Origin: a virus
DNA length: 64,000 nucleotides
Direction: 5' to 3' (one strand)
Virus record (IMG/VR): IMGVR_UViG_3300042563_002309
Location: 62,001 to 126,000 of that record
Shown here: piece after piece, positions 37,026 to 46,070 of the stretch
How positions within the stretch are numbered: position 1 is the first letter of the stretch
Layout of the letters: the number at the start of each line of letters is the position of its first letter
Notes under the pieces: generated by a model
Seen by the model: the letters and a program-made list of their open reading frames with translations, nothing else
Told to the model about the DNA's origin: nothing
Database searches by the model: none
Made by a program: the position numbers and the translations under genes

Positions 37026-37538
37026 ATGATTACAGATCCAAAAGTACCTTTTATTGATGAGGTAGAGGAATTTAATGCCGTAATGGGTAAACCTAATAAC
37101 TATGAACCAACTATCCCCGAAAGAAAAGAATGGGAATTTGTATACAATTTCATCCTTGAGGAATTGGAAGAATATAGAGAAGCTTGCGAAGCAGGAGACA
37201 TCGTTGAGGTTCTGGATGCTTTGTGCGATATTACTTATGTTGCCACTGGGAACGGTACTATGTTACATGGCCTTAAGGATAAGATATGGCCAGCATATCA
37301 AGAAGTTCAAGCTTCAAATCTATCAAAAGCTTGCCAAACAGAAGAAGACGCTAAAGCAACTGTCATTCAGAGATCGAGTGAGCAAGGTGAGGAGTGTCAT
37401 TACGAAAAAGTTGGAGAGTATTACGTTGTTTATAGAACAAGAGATAGAAAAGTAATGAAGAATGTAAATTACTTCCGACCAGATCTTTCTCAGTTTTTTA
37501 CTCAAGAGCAGTTAAGTAAATTTAATAGAATTAAATAA
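37026..37538 (+). CDS. MazG/PRA-PH-like nucleotide pyrophosphohydrolase
   Basis: 170 residues. EELEEYREACEAGD followed by EVLDALCDITYVATG is the E-E-x2-E...D-x-L-x-D metal site of the all-alpha NTP pyrophosphohydrolase superfamily. The C-terminal 70 residues are an extension with ERCHYEK-type charged strands. It probably hydrolyses an NTP or dNTP; removing a specific dNTP before DNA modification is one idea, but no specificity can be read. Confidence 0.8.
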   Translation: MITDPKVPFIDEVEEFNAVMGKPNNYEPTIPERKEWEFVYNFILEELEEYREACEAGDIVEVLDALCDITYVATGNGTMLHGLKDKIWPAYQEVQASNLSKACQTEEDAKATVIQRSSEQGEECHYEKVGEYYVVYRTRDRKVMKNVNYFRPDLSQFFTQEQLSKFNRIK

Positions 37539-37741
37539 TGCAAGCAGCACTAGACCATTTAGAAAAGCATAAAGTGTTTATTGATACTTTAGGTATAGAT
37601 ATGATTCCTTTATCAGAGGCATATAAAGCAGTTGAGAAGTCTATCGATAGTCAACTGGCAGAAGTTATGGAAACATTACAAGCACAGTTAGGAGGATTAG
37701 TAGAAGATTTACAAGATATAACACCAGAAGATAATGATTAA
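37538..37741 (+). CDS. Small helical protein
   Basis: 67 residues, acidic, predicted helical, possibly oligomeric. It overlaps the transglycosylase gene by eight bases. Not recognised. Confidence 0.5.
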   Translation: MQAALDHLEKHKVFIDTLGIDMIPLSEAYKAVEKSIDSQLAEVMETLQAQLGGLVEDLQDITPEDND

Positions 37742-38528
37742 GATAGCACACGAATCACCGAAGAGTATCTTTAAAGAAGTACAGAAGTATACTGACTATG
37801 ATTATGCATTAGTGCATTTATTTGAAGAAGATCCAGAATACTTAAAACAGTTTCAAGATGCTAAAGAAGCAGGTAGAGAAATTATTTTAGATAATTCTAT
37901 CTTTGAATTAGAAGAAGCTTTTGATGCAGAGAAGTTTGCAGGCTGGGTATTAGAATTAAAGCCAGATTGGTATATAGTTCCGGATGCTTTAGAGGATGCA
38001 AAGAAGACTGTACAGCAAATGACAGAATGGAATAACAAGTATAAAAATCTTCCAGGAAAGAAAATAGGAGTTGTTCAAGGAAAGACTTACAGTCAAATTA
38101 AGACTTGTTATGAGTATATGGATAAGATTGCAAATGTAGATATGATTGCAATTTCATTCGACTACTCGTACTATACAAATACTATTTCACATCCTAACAA
38201 GTATGTTAGTTGGATGCTAGGAAGGGTTAAGCTACTAGGAGATCTATTGAGAGACGGTGTTATAAACGAAGAGAAGAAGCATCACCTATTGGGATGTGGA
38301 TTACCTCAAGAGTTTTCTTTCTACTCAGACTATAAATGGATCTATTCTTTAGATACTTCTAATCCAGTTGTACATGGTATAAAAGGAGTTGAGTATAGAG
38401 CAGATGGATTATGGTCAAAAGAGTCTCAAAAGTTATTTGAATTAATCAACTACGTACCGGAAGATACGAATATGATTCTTCAGAACATTCATAAATTCAG
38501 ATGGTTTGCAAATGGACGCAAAGTATAA
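37734..38528 (+). CDS. dpdA: TGT-like DNA transglycosylase (DpdA family candidate)
   Basis: 264 residues. Segments fit a tRNA-guanine transglycosylase barrel: ILDNSIFELEEAFD (D53), WYIVPDALEDA (D84), IGVVQGKT (111-118), MIAISFDY (137-144), HHLLGCGLPQE (183-193) and YSLDTSNPVVHG. In TGT the corresponding acids bind base and act as nucleophile. DpdA enzymes exchange guanine in DNA for a 7-deazaguanine base. This is shorter than bacterial DpdA, like other phage forms. The neighbouring folE, queF and formyltransferase genes strongly support DNA rather than tRNA as target, though the latter remains possible. Confidence 0.72.
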   Translation: MIKIAHESPKSIFKEVQKYTDYDYALVHLFEEDPEYLKQFQDAKEAGREIILDNSIFELEEAFDAEKFAGWVLELKPDWYIVPDALEDAKKTVQQMTEWNNKYKNLPGKKIGVVQGKTYSQIKTCYEYMDKIANVDMIAISFDYSYYTNTISHPNKYVSWMLGRVKLLGDLLRDGVINEEKKHHLLGCGLPQEFSFYSDYKWIYSLDTSNPVVHGIKGVEYRADGLWSKESQKLFELINYVPEDTNMILQNIHKFRWFANGRKV

Positions 38529-38694
38529 GATAGGGGAAATGGTTATTATAAATCTCGATAATGAGATTATAGATGCCGAAGTATTTGGAATAGTAGACAG
38601 TAATTCAGGAGGAAAACCTTCGTACAGTTTAAGAGTGAAAGGAAATTTTATCTTTATGAATGAGGATAGAATAATAAGTATATCACATGAATAG
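38512..38694 (+). CDS. Small beta-rich protein
   Basis: 60 residues from the ATG at 38512 (a TTG two codons earlier is possible). KIGEMVIINLDNEIIDAEVFGIV suggests an SH3-like barrel. It overlaps genes on both sides. Not recognised. Confidence 0.5.
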   Translation: MDAKYKIGEMVIINLDNEIIDAEVFGIVDSNSGGKPSYSLRVKGNFIFMNEDRIISISHE

Positions 38695-39214
38695 ACCTTG
38701 GATAGCATTCTTTAGTCAAACAGGATCAGAGATCGTAGAAGTATCAAAGCTACTAGGAAGATGGCCTGACCTTATTATTACAAACGAAAGACCAGAACAT
38801 CTTAGAAAGATTCATCCTGCTTTAGAAAATAAGCACTTAATCTTCGTAGACAATAAGCCTTCAGAAGAAGAACTATTTCCTCTATTGGCTCAGTATGATA
38901 ATGCTTTAGTAACTCTTCATGGATGGTTAAGGATTATGCCACCAGGTATTTGTAATCGATTTGAAATCTATAATGGACATCCAGGACTTATAACTCAGTA
39001 TCCAGAACTAAAAGGAAAAGATCCTCAGCAAAAAGCTTTTGACTTAGGATTAGAACATTCTGGATGTGTTATTCATAGAGTAACAGAAGGAGTGGATGAA
39101 GGAGCTATACTTTTACAGAGACAAGTTTCTATAAAAGGGTTGGAAATAGGAGAATTATTTCATATCTTACATAGTATATCAGTAAGTCTTTGGGTAGACT
39201 TTTTAAAAAATTAG
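38687..39214 (+). CDS. PurN-like formyltransferase
   Basis: 175 residues. The core NGHPGLITQYPELKGKDPQ and then SGCVIHRVTEGVDEGAILLQ matches the N-x-H-P-(S/G)-L and H-x-V-x2-G-x-D-x-G-x-I blocks of 10-formyltetrahydrofolate-dependent formyltransferases; N, H and D of the active site are present. The N terminus lacks a typical GAR-binding loop. It lies between the transglycosylase and QueF, so a plausible substrate is the aminomethyl group of preQ1 in DNA or as free base, giving a formylamino derivative. That assignment is inference. Confidence 0.72.
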   Translation: MNRPWIAFFSQTGSEIVEVSKLLGRWPDLIITNERPEHLRKIHPALENKHLIFVDNKPSEEELFPLLAQYDNALVTLHGWLRIMPPGICNRFEIYNGHPGLITQYPELKGKDPQQKAFDLGLEHSGCVIHRVTEGVDEGAILLQRQVSIKGLEIGELFHILHSISVSLWVDFLKN

Positions 39215-39216
39215 TT

Positions 39217-39741
39217 ATGAAAAGAATAGCATTAGTAGGAGCATCATCAGTAGGGAAGACTACAGTATACGAATTACTTAAAAGTAAATTACCTGAGTAT
39301 GATTTTATAAATGAATCAACAAGAACGGTTGGTAGTTATGGATTTCCTATTAATGAAGCAGGAACTTCTGAAACACAGCTTGCTATTTCTTCTTTCCATT
39401 TAGAGGCATTATTAGCTACTAAAGATGTAATACTTGATAGATGTTATTTAGATCTATTAGTTTATTCTACTTATATGGATAATTTATCCGATAGTGCTTA
39501 TACATACATCTTAGATACTTGGTTAAGAGTTAAAGATCAATATACACATTTTATTTATTTCCCTATTGAATTTGCTTCTGTAGATGATGGAGTAAGGAGT
39601 GTAAATGAAGGATGGAGAGAAGCAATTGATAAGCAGTTTGAAATTAACTTAAAGTCAATTAAGTTTGCTGGAGGAGATTACTTAACAGTAACAGGAAGTC
39701 CTAATCAAAGAGTTGAACAAATATTAAACTATATAAAATAA
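39217..39741 (+). CDS. P-loop ATPase/kinase (AAA_28-like)
   Basis: 174 residues from the ATG at 39217, two bases after the previous stop. Walker A GASSVGKTT, then VILDRCYLDLLVY as the Walker B/DR-type segment, typical of NadR-like and deoxynucleoside-kinase-like AAA_28 proteins. Substrate unknown; in this operon a nucleoside or base kinase acting in the deazaguanine route would fit. Confidence 0.75.
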   Translation: MKRIALVGASSVGKTTVYELLKSKLPEYDFINESTRTVGSYGFPINEAGTSETQLAISSFHLEALLATKDVILDRCYLDLLVYSTYMDNLSDSAYTYILDTWLRVKDQYTHFIYFPIEFASVDDGVRSVNEGWREAIDKQFEINLKSIKFAGGDYLTVTGSPNQRVEQILNYIK

Positions 39742-39742
39742 A

Positions 39743-40669
39743 ATGACACAAGAATTAAATCAAGCAGAAGTTGTAAAGATTGCAGGAAAGCATCTAGGAC
39801 AAGTAGGTGGAGCAGGATATAGCGATACTTACGATCCAAGTCTATTGGTAGAAATTCCACGTTACTTGAATAGAGAAGCGTATGGAATTGACGATAATAA
39901 CCTTCCATTTGTTGGAGGAGATGTTTGGAATGCATACGAAGTATCTGCAATCACTACAAAAGGATTACCAGTAGTAGGAATGTTAAAGATTTGGTATCCA
40001 GCCGATTCAAAACTTCACGTAGAGTCTAAATCAATTAAATTGTATTTGAATTCATTCAATATGACTCAATTGGGAGATACAGATCATGAATGTATTAAGT
40101 TACTAAAAGAAAGAGTAAAGAAAGACCTATCTGACTTACTACAGACAAAAGTACAGGTAGAGATGTTTACATCAGAGCATTCTCCAAGCTATGCCTTTAA
40201 AGGATATGCACCATTGGATGCTTTGGTTGACTTAAACAAAATTGAATTTACTTCTTACCATTCAGACGCTACACAGTTACAGTCAGAAGAAGTATCTGAA
40301 GACTTTGAAATTGGAGAAATAAAAATACAGTCTAATCTTTTAAGATCAAATTGTAGAGTAACAAACCAACCAGACTGGGGTGATGTATTTATTCATATTA
40401 AACCAACAGCAGGAGTTGTTCCTGATTTAGAATCATTAGCAAAATATATTGTAAGTCACAGACAAGTAAGTCACTTCCACGAAGAGATTTGTGAAATGAT
40501 CTACATGCACTTAAAAGAAGCTTACAATCCAGAAGAATTAATGGTAGCTTGTCTTTATACTCGTAGAGGAGGATTGGATATTAATCCAATTAGAGCTTCC
40601 CATAAGAAATTAATCCCAGGATTCTTTACAGATATTACTTGTAGAATGGCTAAAACATTACGTCAGTAA
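39743..40669 (+). CDS. queF: 7-cyano-7-deazaguanine reductase
   Basis: Reduces the nitrile of preQ0 to the aminomethyl of preQ1 with NADPH. 308 residues, the two-domain QueF length. The NADPH-binding motif ESKSIKLY is at 94-101, the catalytic Cys is probably C204 in RSNCRVTNQPDWGD with D211, and SHFHEEICE at 243-251 matches the second domain. Its presence means the phage can make preQ1 itself, so its DNA is predicted to carry preQ1 or a derivative rather than preQ0. Confidence 0.92.
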   Translation: MTQELNQAEVVKIAGKHLGQVGGAGYSDTYDPSLLVEIPRYLNREAYGIDDNNLPFVGGDVWNAYEVSAITTKGLPVVGMLKIWYPADSKLHVESKSIKLYLNSFNMTQLGDTDHECIKLLKERVKKDLSDLLQTKVQVEMFTSEHSPSYAFKGYAPLDALVDLNKIEFTSYHSDATQLQSEEVSEDFEIGEIKIQSNLLRSNCRVTNQPDWGDVFIHIKPTAGVVPDLESLAKYIVSHRQVSHFHEEICEMIYMHLKEAYNPEELMVACLYTRRGGLDINPIRASHKKLIPGFFTDITCRMAKTLRQ

Positions 40670-40938
40670 TGGAAGCTAACTCAAGACAAGAAGAAGTATT
40701 AGAGCTTATTGCCTTAAGAACACCACCAGGAGATAACTGGAAAGGACAATGGCCATCAGCACCCTTACATACAATTGAAGGACTGGTACCAACTCTATCA
40801 GCTTATATGAGAGCGACAGAGTTTAAAGGAGCTTACAGGTTAGAACCTCTAAAAGGAGAACTATACGCCATAAGAACTCAGACAGTTACCTGGACACCTC
40901 CAGAGCCAGAAAAATTTGACCTTTACGGGGAATTTTAG
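40669..40938 (+). CDS. Protein of unknown function
   Basis: 89 residues, soluble, Pro/Trp-containing ends (LRTPPGDNWKGQWPSAPLH and TWTPPEPEKF). It starts in the stop of queF (TAATG) and is the last gene before a terminator. Not recognised. Confidence 0.55.
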   Translation: MEANSRQEEVLELIALRTPPGDNWKGQWPSAPLHTIEGLVPTLSAYMRATEFKGAYRLEPLKGELYAIRTQTVTWTPPEPEKFDLYGEF

Positions 40939-40944
40939 TATAAA

Positions 40945-40970
40945 AGAGTTGCTTAACCGCAGCTCTTTTC
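40945..40970 (+). terminator. Terminator hairpin fused to a promoter
   Basis: AGAGTTGC (40945-40952), loop TTAACC, GCAGCTCT (40959-40966), then T residues. It ends the deazaguanine operon. Confidence 0.75.
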
Positions 40971-40979
40971 TTATCTTTA
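40949..40979 (+). promoter_or_regulatory. Bacteroidota-type promoter
   Basis: TTG at 40949-40951, 20 bases, TATCTTTA at 40972-40979, then an AAAAAGGTTATG start context for the gene at 41003. Confidence 0.75.
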
Positions 40980-41002
40980 CATAATATAAAAACAAAAAGG
41001 TT

Positions 41003-41458
41003 ATGACAGATTTCGAATTACTACTTAAGAAAGGGCAAGTTGGAGAACAGGTCGCATTAAAATACTTCAGTAAGATAACTGAAGTAAAAGATCGCACAGA
41101 TTATACTGAGCATAAATTCTACCAGAAGAAAGGATTTGATTTCGAATTTCTAAATAGAAAAACACAGACTTGGGATAGAGCAGAAGTAAAAACTAATATA
41201 AGAGAGAATAATTTAACGTTTTTTGAACTGTATAATAAGAAGCAGGAACTAGGATGGTTTAATACCTCTACTGCAGATATATTAGTTCTATTCAGCGTAT
41301 ATAGTAAGAAGCTGTACTACTGCAACTTAAAAGAGATGAGAAATTATATCAATAGTAGAATTGAGAGTAAGTCTATAAACTTTAGTACAGTTAAGGACGG
41401 AAGTGTTGGAGTATGGATTCCTGTAAATAAGAATAATTTAATTATAGAACTTGACTAA
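41003..41458 (+). CDS. PD-(D/E)XK nuclease-like protein
   Basis: 151 residues. GQVGEQVALKYF (E15), KGFDFEF (D46) and RAEVKTN (E61, K63) give the E...D...E-x-K arrangement of a PD-(D/E)XK nuclease of Holliday-junction-resolvase or Mrr-like type. Immediately upstream of DNA polymerase, so a role in replication or recombination is likely. Confidence 0.7.
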   Translation: MTDFELLLKKGQVGEQVALKYFSKITEVKDRTDYTEHKFYQKKGFDFEFLNRKTQTWDRAEVKTNIRENNLTFFELYNKKQELGWFNTSTADILVLFSVYSKKLYYCNLKEMRNYINSRIESKSINFSTVKDGSVGVWIPVNKNNLIIELD

Positions 41459-41461
41459 GTT

Positions 41462-43795
41462 ATGCAAATAGAAAAAAAGTATTACCACGTCGATAGTATC
41501 GAGACTATCAACCTTCTTATCGAGCATATTAATCAGTCAGAAGTTCTTGCTTACGATACTGAGACAACTGGACTGAATGTAAGAAGGGATCAAGTTGTAG
41601 GATGGTCCGTATCAGGAGAAGAAGGAATAGGATTCTATCTTCCAACTCAGAAATGGAATACAGAATTAAATCAATTAGAGGAATGTATCATTGGCGGAAA
41701 AGGAGCACATGACATTACTAAAAAGTTACTCCCGCTGCTTAAGGGTAAGAGACTAGTAATGCACAATGCTTCTTTTGACTGCCGAATTACTAAGAACTAT
41801 TACGGAGTATCTTTATTAGAAGATCTTTGGGTAGATACAGCTCTCCTTGTTCATACAGTACAGGAAGAAGGAGCTGGTATGGGAGTGTTTGGACTAAAGG
41901 CATTAGCTATCTCTATTCAGAAAGAGATCGGACTAAATGTAGAAGAAGCAGCTAACAAAGAGCAAGTAGAGCTAAAAGAATCTATTAAAGCAAATGGAGG
42001 ATCAACTACAAAAGATCTTTACGAGATCTTTAAAGCAGATATGGCAATTCTTTCCAAATATGCTGCAGCCGATACGGATTTAACCCTTAGAGTTTGTAAT
42101 CACTTCTTAAAAGTATTAAAGGAAGAAGGACTAGAGAAATTCTTCTTTGAAGAAGAAGTAATGCCTCTTTACAAAGAAGTAACTGTTCCAATGGAAGAGA
42201 TAGGAGTAGCATTAAATCTTCCGTTACTAGAAAAGACTAGAGATGATATTACAAATGACCTACAATCGAATAAAAAGATAGTAATTGACAGTATACTAAG
42301 CATTCCAGAGGCAAAGGAATGGGTAGTTGATACAGCACTTTATACTTACCCTCCTTCACACAAAGGTAACTGGGCACAGAATTTAATTATGCTTCACTCT
42401 CTTCCTTTAGAGAGAAGCGAAAAGACTGGAAAGTATTCTTTAACTAAAAAAGCTATTGACGAATTAGAAGAGAGTAATATAAAACAATTTCTACTAACAG
42501 GAGACTTAAACCTACTAGACGAAATGGAAGTTGTTAGAATTTCTATGTCGATGTGGAAGGAAGAGAATGAAGGAGACTATTTGAATATTCAATCTAAGAA
42601 ACACTTAGGTGAGATTGCATTCAAGTATATGGGAATCAAACCTCTTACTCAGACTAAAAAAGGTCAAGATCAATTTGACATGGATATGTTAGAGGAGTTA
42701 TCTAAGACTTATGAATGGGCAAATAACCTTAGAACATATAATAAGTTACTAAAAATTAAATCAACTTACATCGATAGATTCCTAGACGGTCAAGAGGACG
42801 GAAGATACTACTTTTACTACAAGCAGCATGGTACGGTATCAGGAAGGTATGGATCAGATGCTCAGCAATTACCAAAGCCTAAAGAAGAAGGAGAAGATAC
42901 CCCGCTACTTGTAAAGTATACAAATGTAGTAAGAGAGTTCTTAATTGCAGGAGAAGGAAGAAAGTTAATCGATAATGACTATACTTCTCTAGAACCTCAC
43001 TGCTTTGCTTCTGTAGCAGGTGATATTAATCTTCAAGAGATTTTTAACAACGGATGGGATTTCTATTCTACTGTTGCTATTAGAACTGAGAAGCTTGATC
43101 AAGATAAAGTAAAATATCCAGACGGTGTTTCACCTGATACTAAATCTCCTATCTTCTTAAAGAAATTAGATCCAGTAAAAAGAAATCAAGCTAAGGCTTA
43201 CTCTCTAGGAATTGCATACGGAATGGAAGCATATGCTCTGGCAAAGACTTTAAATATATCTCAGAAAGAAGCTGATACTCTTGTAGCAGGTTACCTAGAT
43301 GGTTTTCCTCAATTAAAAGAGTGGAGAGTTAACTCTAGAGAGCAAGTAAAAAGGCTAGGGTATATCCAAAATAAAGTAGGACGAATCAGACACTTACCAA
43401 AAGTGAAATTGATCTTTGAAAAGTTTGGAGATCAAGTATTGGATTGGAGATTTAGAAAGAGTCTTGAACAGCAGTACGGAAAAGATCCTGTAATGCAGAT
43501 GTATAGAGATTATCGAAATGGATTAAACAACTGCTTGAACTACCAGTTACAGTCTTTAGCGGCAGCGGTTGTGAATAGAGCAGCAATTCAGATTAATAGA
43601 AAAGCAAAAGAGTTAGGAATAGACGGTAGAGTACAAGCTCAGATTCATGACCAGTTGATCATAAATGTAAGAGAAGATCAAGCAGAAATGTTTATGCCTT
43701 ACGTTCAAGAGTTGATGGAATTAACAACACAACTACCGGGAGTAACTCTAAAGGCACCACCACAGATAGCAAATAACTTTGCAGAAGGTCATTAG
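41462..43795 (+). CDS. polA: DNA polymerase I family (family A) with 3'-5' exonuclease
   Basis: 777 residues. Exonuclease: Exo I YDTETTGL (D32, E34), Exo II-like HNASFDCR, Exo III-like KYAAADTDLTLR. Polymerase: motif A DNDYTSLEPHCF, motif B RNQAKAYSLGIAYGMEAYAL and motif C QIHDQLIINV. Motif C has HDQ in place of the usual HDE, and motif B has Leu at the position that is Phe or Tyr in Pol I. No 5' nuclease domain, as in phage T7-like enzymes. This is the likely replicative polymerase, working with the helicase at the start of the window. Confidence 0.95.
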   Translation: MQIEKKYYHVDSIETINLLIEHINQSEVLAYDTETTGLNVRRDQVVGWSVSGEEGIGFYLPTQKWNTELNQLEECIIGGKGAHDITKKLLPLLKGKRLVMHNASFDCRITKNYYGVSLLEDLWVDTALLVHTVQEEGAGMGVFGLKALAISIQKEIGLNVEEAANKEQVELKESIKANGGSTTKDLYEIFKADMAILSKYAAADTDLTLRVCNHFLKVLKEEGLEKFFFEEEVMPLYKEVTVPMEEIGVALNLPLLEKTRDDITNDLQSNKKIVIDSILSIPEAKEWVVDTALYTYPPSHKGNWAQNLIMLHSLPLERSEKTGKYSLTKKAIDELEESNIKQFLLTGDLNLLDEMEVVRISMSMWKEENEGDYLNIQSKKHLGEIAFKYMGIKPLTQTKKGQDQFDMDMLEELSKTYEWANNLRTYNKLLKIKSTYIDRFLDGQEDGRYYFYYKQHGTVSGRYGSDAQQLPKPKEEGEDTPLLVKYTNVVREFLIAGEGRKLIDNDYTSLEPHCFASVAGDINLQEIFNNGWDFYSTVAIRTEKLDQDKVKYPDGVSPDTKSPIFLKKLDPVKRNQAKAYSLGIAYGMEAYALAKTLNISQKEADTLVAGYLDGFPQLKEWRVNSREQVKRLGYIQNKVGRIRHLPKVKLIFEKFGDQVLDWRFRKSLEQQYGKDPVMQMYRDYRNGLNNCLNYQLQSLAAAVVNRAAIQINRKAKELGIDGRVQAQIHDQLIINVREDQAEMFMPYVQELMELTTQLPGVTLKAPPQIANNFAEGH

Positions 43796-43798
43796 AAG

Positions 43799-43829
43799 TT
43801 GTTTCCTTAGATATTTATTCATATATTAT
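43799..43829 (+). promoter_or_regulatory. Bacteroidota-type promoter for groES/groEL
   Basis: TTG at 43799-43801, 20 bases, TATATTAT at 43822-43829, 30 bases before groES. Confidence 0.6.
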
Positions 43830-43858
43830 TAAAATAAGTTATTAACCAAATCAAGTTT

Positions 43859-44164
43859 ATGTCACAAGAGTTATCAGCTAACAGCGACAGAGTTATTGTA
43901 AAGCCTGTTGAATCAGGAGAAGAAAGATTCGGAAGTATTATCATTCCGGATATGGGGAAAGAAAAGCCAGAAATGGGTGAAGTAGTTTCCGTAGGTCCAG
44001 GACGCCAGTCTGAATTTGGACAATTTATTAGAGTAGAAGCCAGTGTAGGAGATGTGGTATTGATTCCTAAGATAGGAACAATCCGTATTGACTTTGAAGG
44101 TCAAGAATACTTTATACTTCCAGACAGAGAAATTTTAGCAACAATCAGAAAATCACAAGAGTAG
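43859..44164 (+). CDS. groES: GroES-like co-chaperonin
   Basis: 101 residues. N-terminal strand DRVIVKPVE, a mobile loop around residues 18-36 with the GSIIIPD motif (hydrophobic tripeptide that binds GroEL), and C-terminal beta core ending in DREILATI. It caps the GroEL ring. Encoded two bases before groEL under a shared promoter. Confidence 0.92.
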   Translation: MSQELSANSDRVIVKPVESGEERFGSIIIPDMGKEKPEMGEVVSVGPGRQSEFGQFIRVEASVGDVVLIPKIGTIRIDFEGQEYFILPDREILATIRKSQE

Positions 44165-44166
44165 TT

Positions 44167-45801
44167 ATGTCAAAACAAATTAGTTTTTCAAAAGAAGCTA
44201 GAGAGAAATTACTATCAGGAGTAAACCAACTAGCAGACGCAGTAGTATGTACATTGGGACCGTCAGGTAGGAATGTATTTATTCAACAACAAGGAGGTAA
44301 TCCAACCTCAACAAAGGATGGTGTAACAGTAGCCAAAGAAGTAGAATTGGAAGATCCAATTGAGAATACTGGAGCACAAGCTGTAAAACAAGTAGCAATC
44401 GAATCAGCTAGATTGGCTGGAGATGGTACTACAACAGCAACATTACTTGCAAGAGAAATTTATAGCCAAGGATTATCTGAGCTACAAAATGCAAATGCAG
44501 TAGAAGTAAAAAGAGGAATCGATATTGCCACTAAAGCAGTAGTCGAATACTTAAGAGAGAAGTACTCTAAAGAAGTTACAGAAGAAGAACAAATCAAACA
44601 AGTAGCAACAATCTCAGGTAATAATGACCCAGAAGTAGGAAATCTTATTGCAACAGCAATGGATAAAGTTGGTAGAGATGGATTAGTAACTATTGAAGAA
44701 TCTAAAACAGGAGAGACTTATCTCGAAACTGTAGAGGGTATGCAATTCAACAGAGGATACAAGTCACCTTACTTCGTTACAGATAACAATACTATGACTT
44801 CAGTATTGAACAATCCTTTAATCCTTATCACAGATAAAAGAATCCAGCACGTAAAAGAGATGCTTCCTTTATTGGAATCAGTATCACAACAAAATAAAGA
44901 CTTACTTATCATTGCAGATGATATTGACGGAGAGGCTTTATCGACATTGGTTGTAAATAAGATGAGAGGAATTCTTAGAGTAGTAGCAGTTAAAGCTCCT
45001 GAATTTGGAGATAAGAAGAAAGCTATGCTTGAAGACATTGCAGCTCTTACTGGGGGTACAGTTGTATCTGAGGAGAAAGGAATGAAGCTAGACAAATTCG
45101 ATTTACAGTGGTTTGGTAATTCAAGAAAAGTAACAGTAGGTAAAGATGATACTACCATTGTAGATGGTAAAGGAACTGAAGAAGCTATTGCAGAGAGAAT
45201 TGAGCAATTAAAAGAACAAATCGAGAATACAGTTTCACCTTACGAGATTGAAATCTTACAAGACAGATTAGCAAAACTTATCGGAGGAGTAGCTATGATT
45301 CATGTTGGAGGTCATACAGAGGTTGAAATGAGAGAGAAAAAAGATAGAGTAGATGATGCTCTTCATGCAACTAAAGCAGCTTTACAAGAAGGTATTTTAC
45401 CTGGAGGAGGAATTGCTTTACTAAATGCTTCTTTCCACTTAACAGAGCATCCATTAGTAGCTCAACATCCAGATCAAGAAAAAGGATTTGACATTATAAT
45501 CAAAGCACTTCAGAAGCCATTCAAACAGATCTTAGCAAATGCAGGAGAGACTTCAGAAGTAATTGAAGAGAGAGTAAACTACATCTTTGACAATCACAAA
45601 TGGATTGGATTTAATCCAAGAACAGGGGAGTATGTTGATATGTTAGAGGAAGGTATTATTGATCCAACTAAAGTAACAAGACTAGCTTTAGAGAATGCAG
45701 CATCAGTTGCAGGAACAATGTTAATCACAGAGTGTGTTATCACAAGTATAAAACCAAAAGATGAACAAGGAGCAGGAATCGATCCTTCTCAGTTCATGTA
45801 A
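44167..45801 (+). CDS. groEL: GroEL-like chaperonin
   Basis: 544 residues, full length. [19 protein letters not shown] (D51), AGDGTTTAT (D86) and LPGGGIALL form the ATP site. The apical domain is present. The C-terminal GGM repeat of bacterial GroEL is absent; the protein ends AGIDPSQFM. It folds phage proteins, probably together with the adjacent GroES. Its divergence from host GroEL cannot be judged by eye. Confidence 0.95.
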   Translation: MSKQISFSKEAREKLLSGVNQLADAVVCTLGPSGRNVFIQQQGGNPTSTKDGVTVAKEVELEDPIENTGAQAVKQVAIESARLAGDGTTTATLLAREIYSQGLSELQNANAVEVKRGIDIATKAVVEYLREKYSKEVTEEEQIKQVATISGNNDPEVGNLIATAMDKVGRDGLVTIEESKTGETYLETVEGMQFNRGYKSPYFVTDNNTMTSVLNNPLILITDKRIQHVKEMLPLLESVSQQNKDLLIIADDIDGEALSTLVVNKMRGILRVVAVKAPEFGDKKKAMLEDIAALTGGTVVSEEKGMKLDKFDLQWFGNSRKVTVGKDDTTIVDGKGTEEAIAERIEQLKEQIENTVSPYEIEILQDRLAKLIGGVAMIHVGGHTEVEMREKKDRVDDALHATKAALQEGILPGGGIALLNASFHLTEHPLVAQHPDQEKGFDIIIKALQKPFKQILANAGETSEVIEERVNYIFDNHKWIGFNPRTGEYVDMLEEGIIDPTKVTRLALENAASVAGTMLITECVITSIKPKDEQGAGIDPSQFM

Positions 45802-45823
45802 TATTAATTAAAAAGAAAAAAAG

Positions 45824-45991
45824 ATGAACAAGCAAGAATTATTCGAACAAATCGATGAATTGTATCAAAGTTTTGTAGCAAGCCATAACGGAACTACTAA
45901 AAAATCGCAAGCACAAGCAAGAAAGTCTATCGGAGAGGTTAAGAAATTAATCACAGATTATAGAAAAGCTTCAACAGCAGAGAGCAAGTAA
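45824..45991 (+). CDS. Histone H1-like (Hc1-type) protein
   Basis: 55 residues: an acidic helix (NKQELFEQIDELYQSF), then KKSQAQARKSIGEVKKLITDYRK, which follows the pattern of the small H1-like proteins of Bacteroidota (a K-x-A-x3-RKA-x2-LKK run). It may bind and compact phage or host DNA. The downstream gene encodes a Lys-rich tail protein. Too short for usual gene tracks. Confidence 0.6.
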   Translation: MNKQELFEQIDELYQSFVASHNGTTKKSQAQARKSIGEVKKLITDYRKASTAESK

Positions 45992-46070
45992 GCAAGGACC
46001 GAGAGGGGAGGGGGCGTCAAAACCTCCTCACCGAAGGTGTCACGCGCAAATTTAACAAATAAACAAACAT
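45992..46070 (+). other. GC-rich structured spacer
   Basis: No gene. GAGGGGAGG...CCTCCTC and CACC GAA GGTG can pair. It contains AAAACCTCCTCACCG (46019-46033), which is also present at 17385-17399 in the tRNA array. Probably a small RNA or leader. Confidence 0.4.

Noticed and set aside
37102-37455. Second + strand frame of 117 residues within the MazG-like gene
   Set aside because: The other frame carries the clear pyrophosphohydrolase metal site; this one is its shadow.
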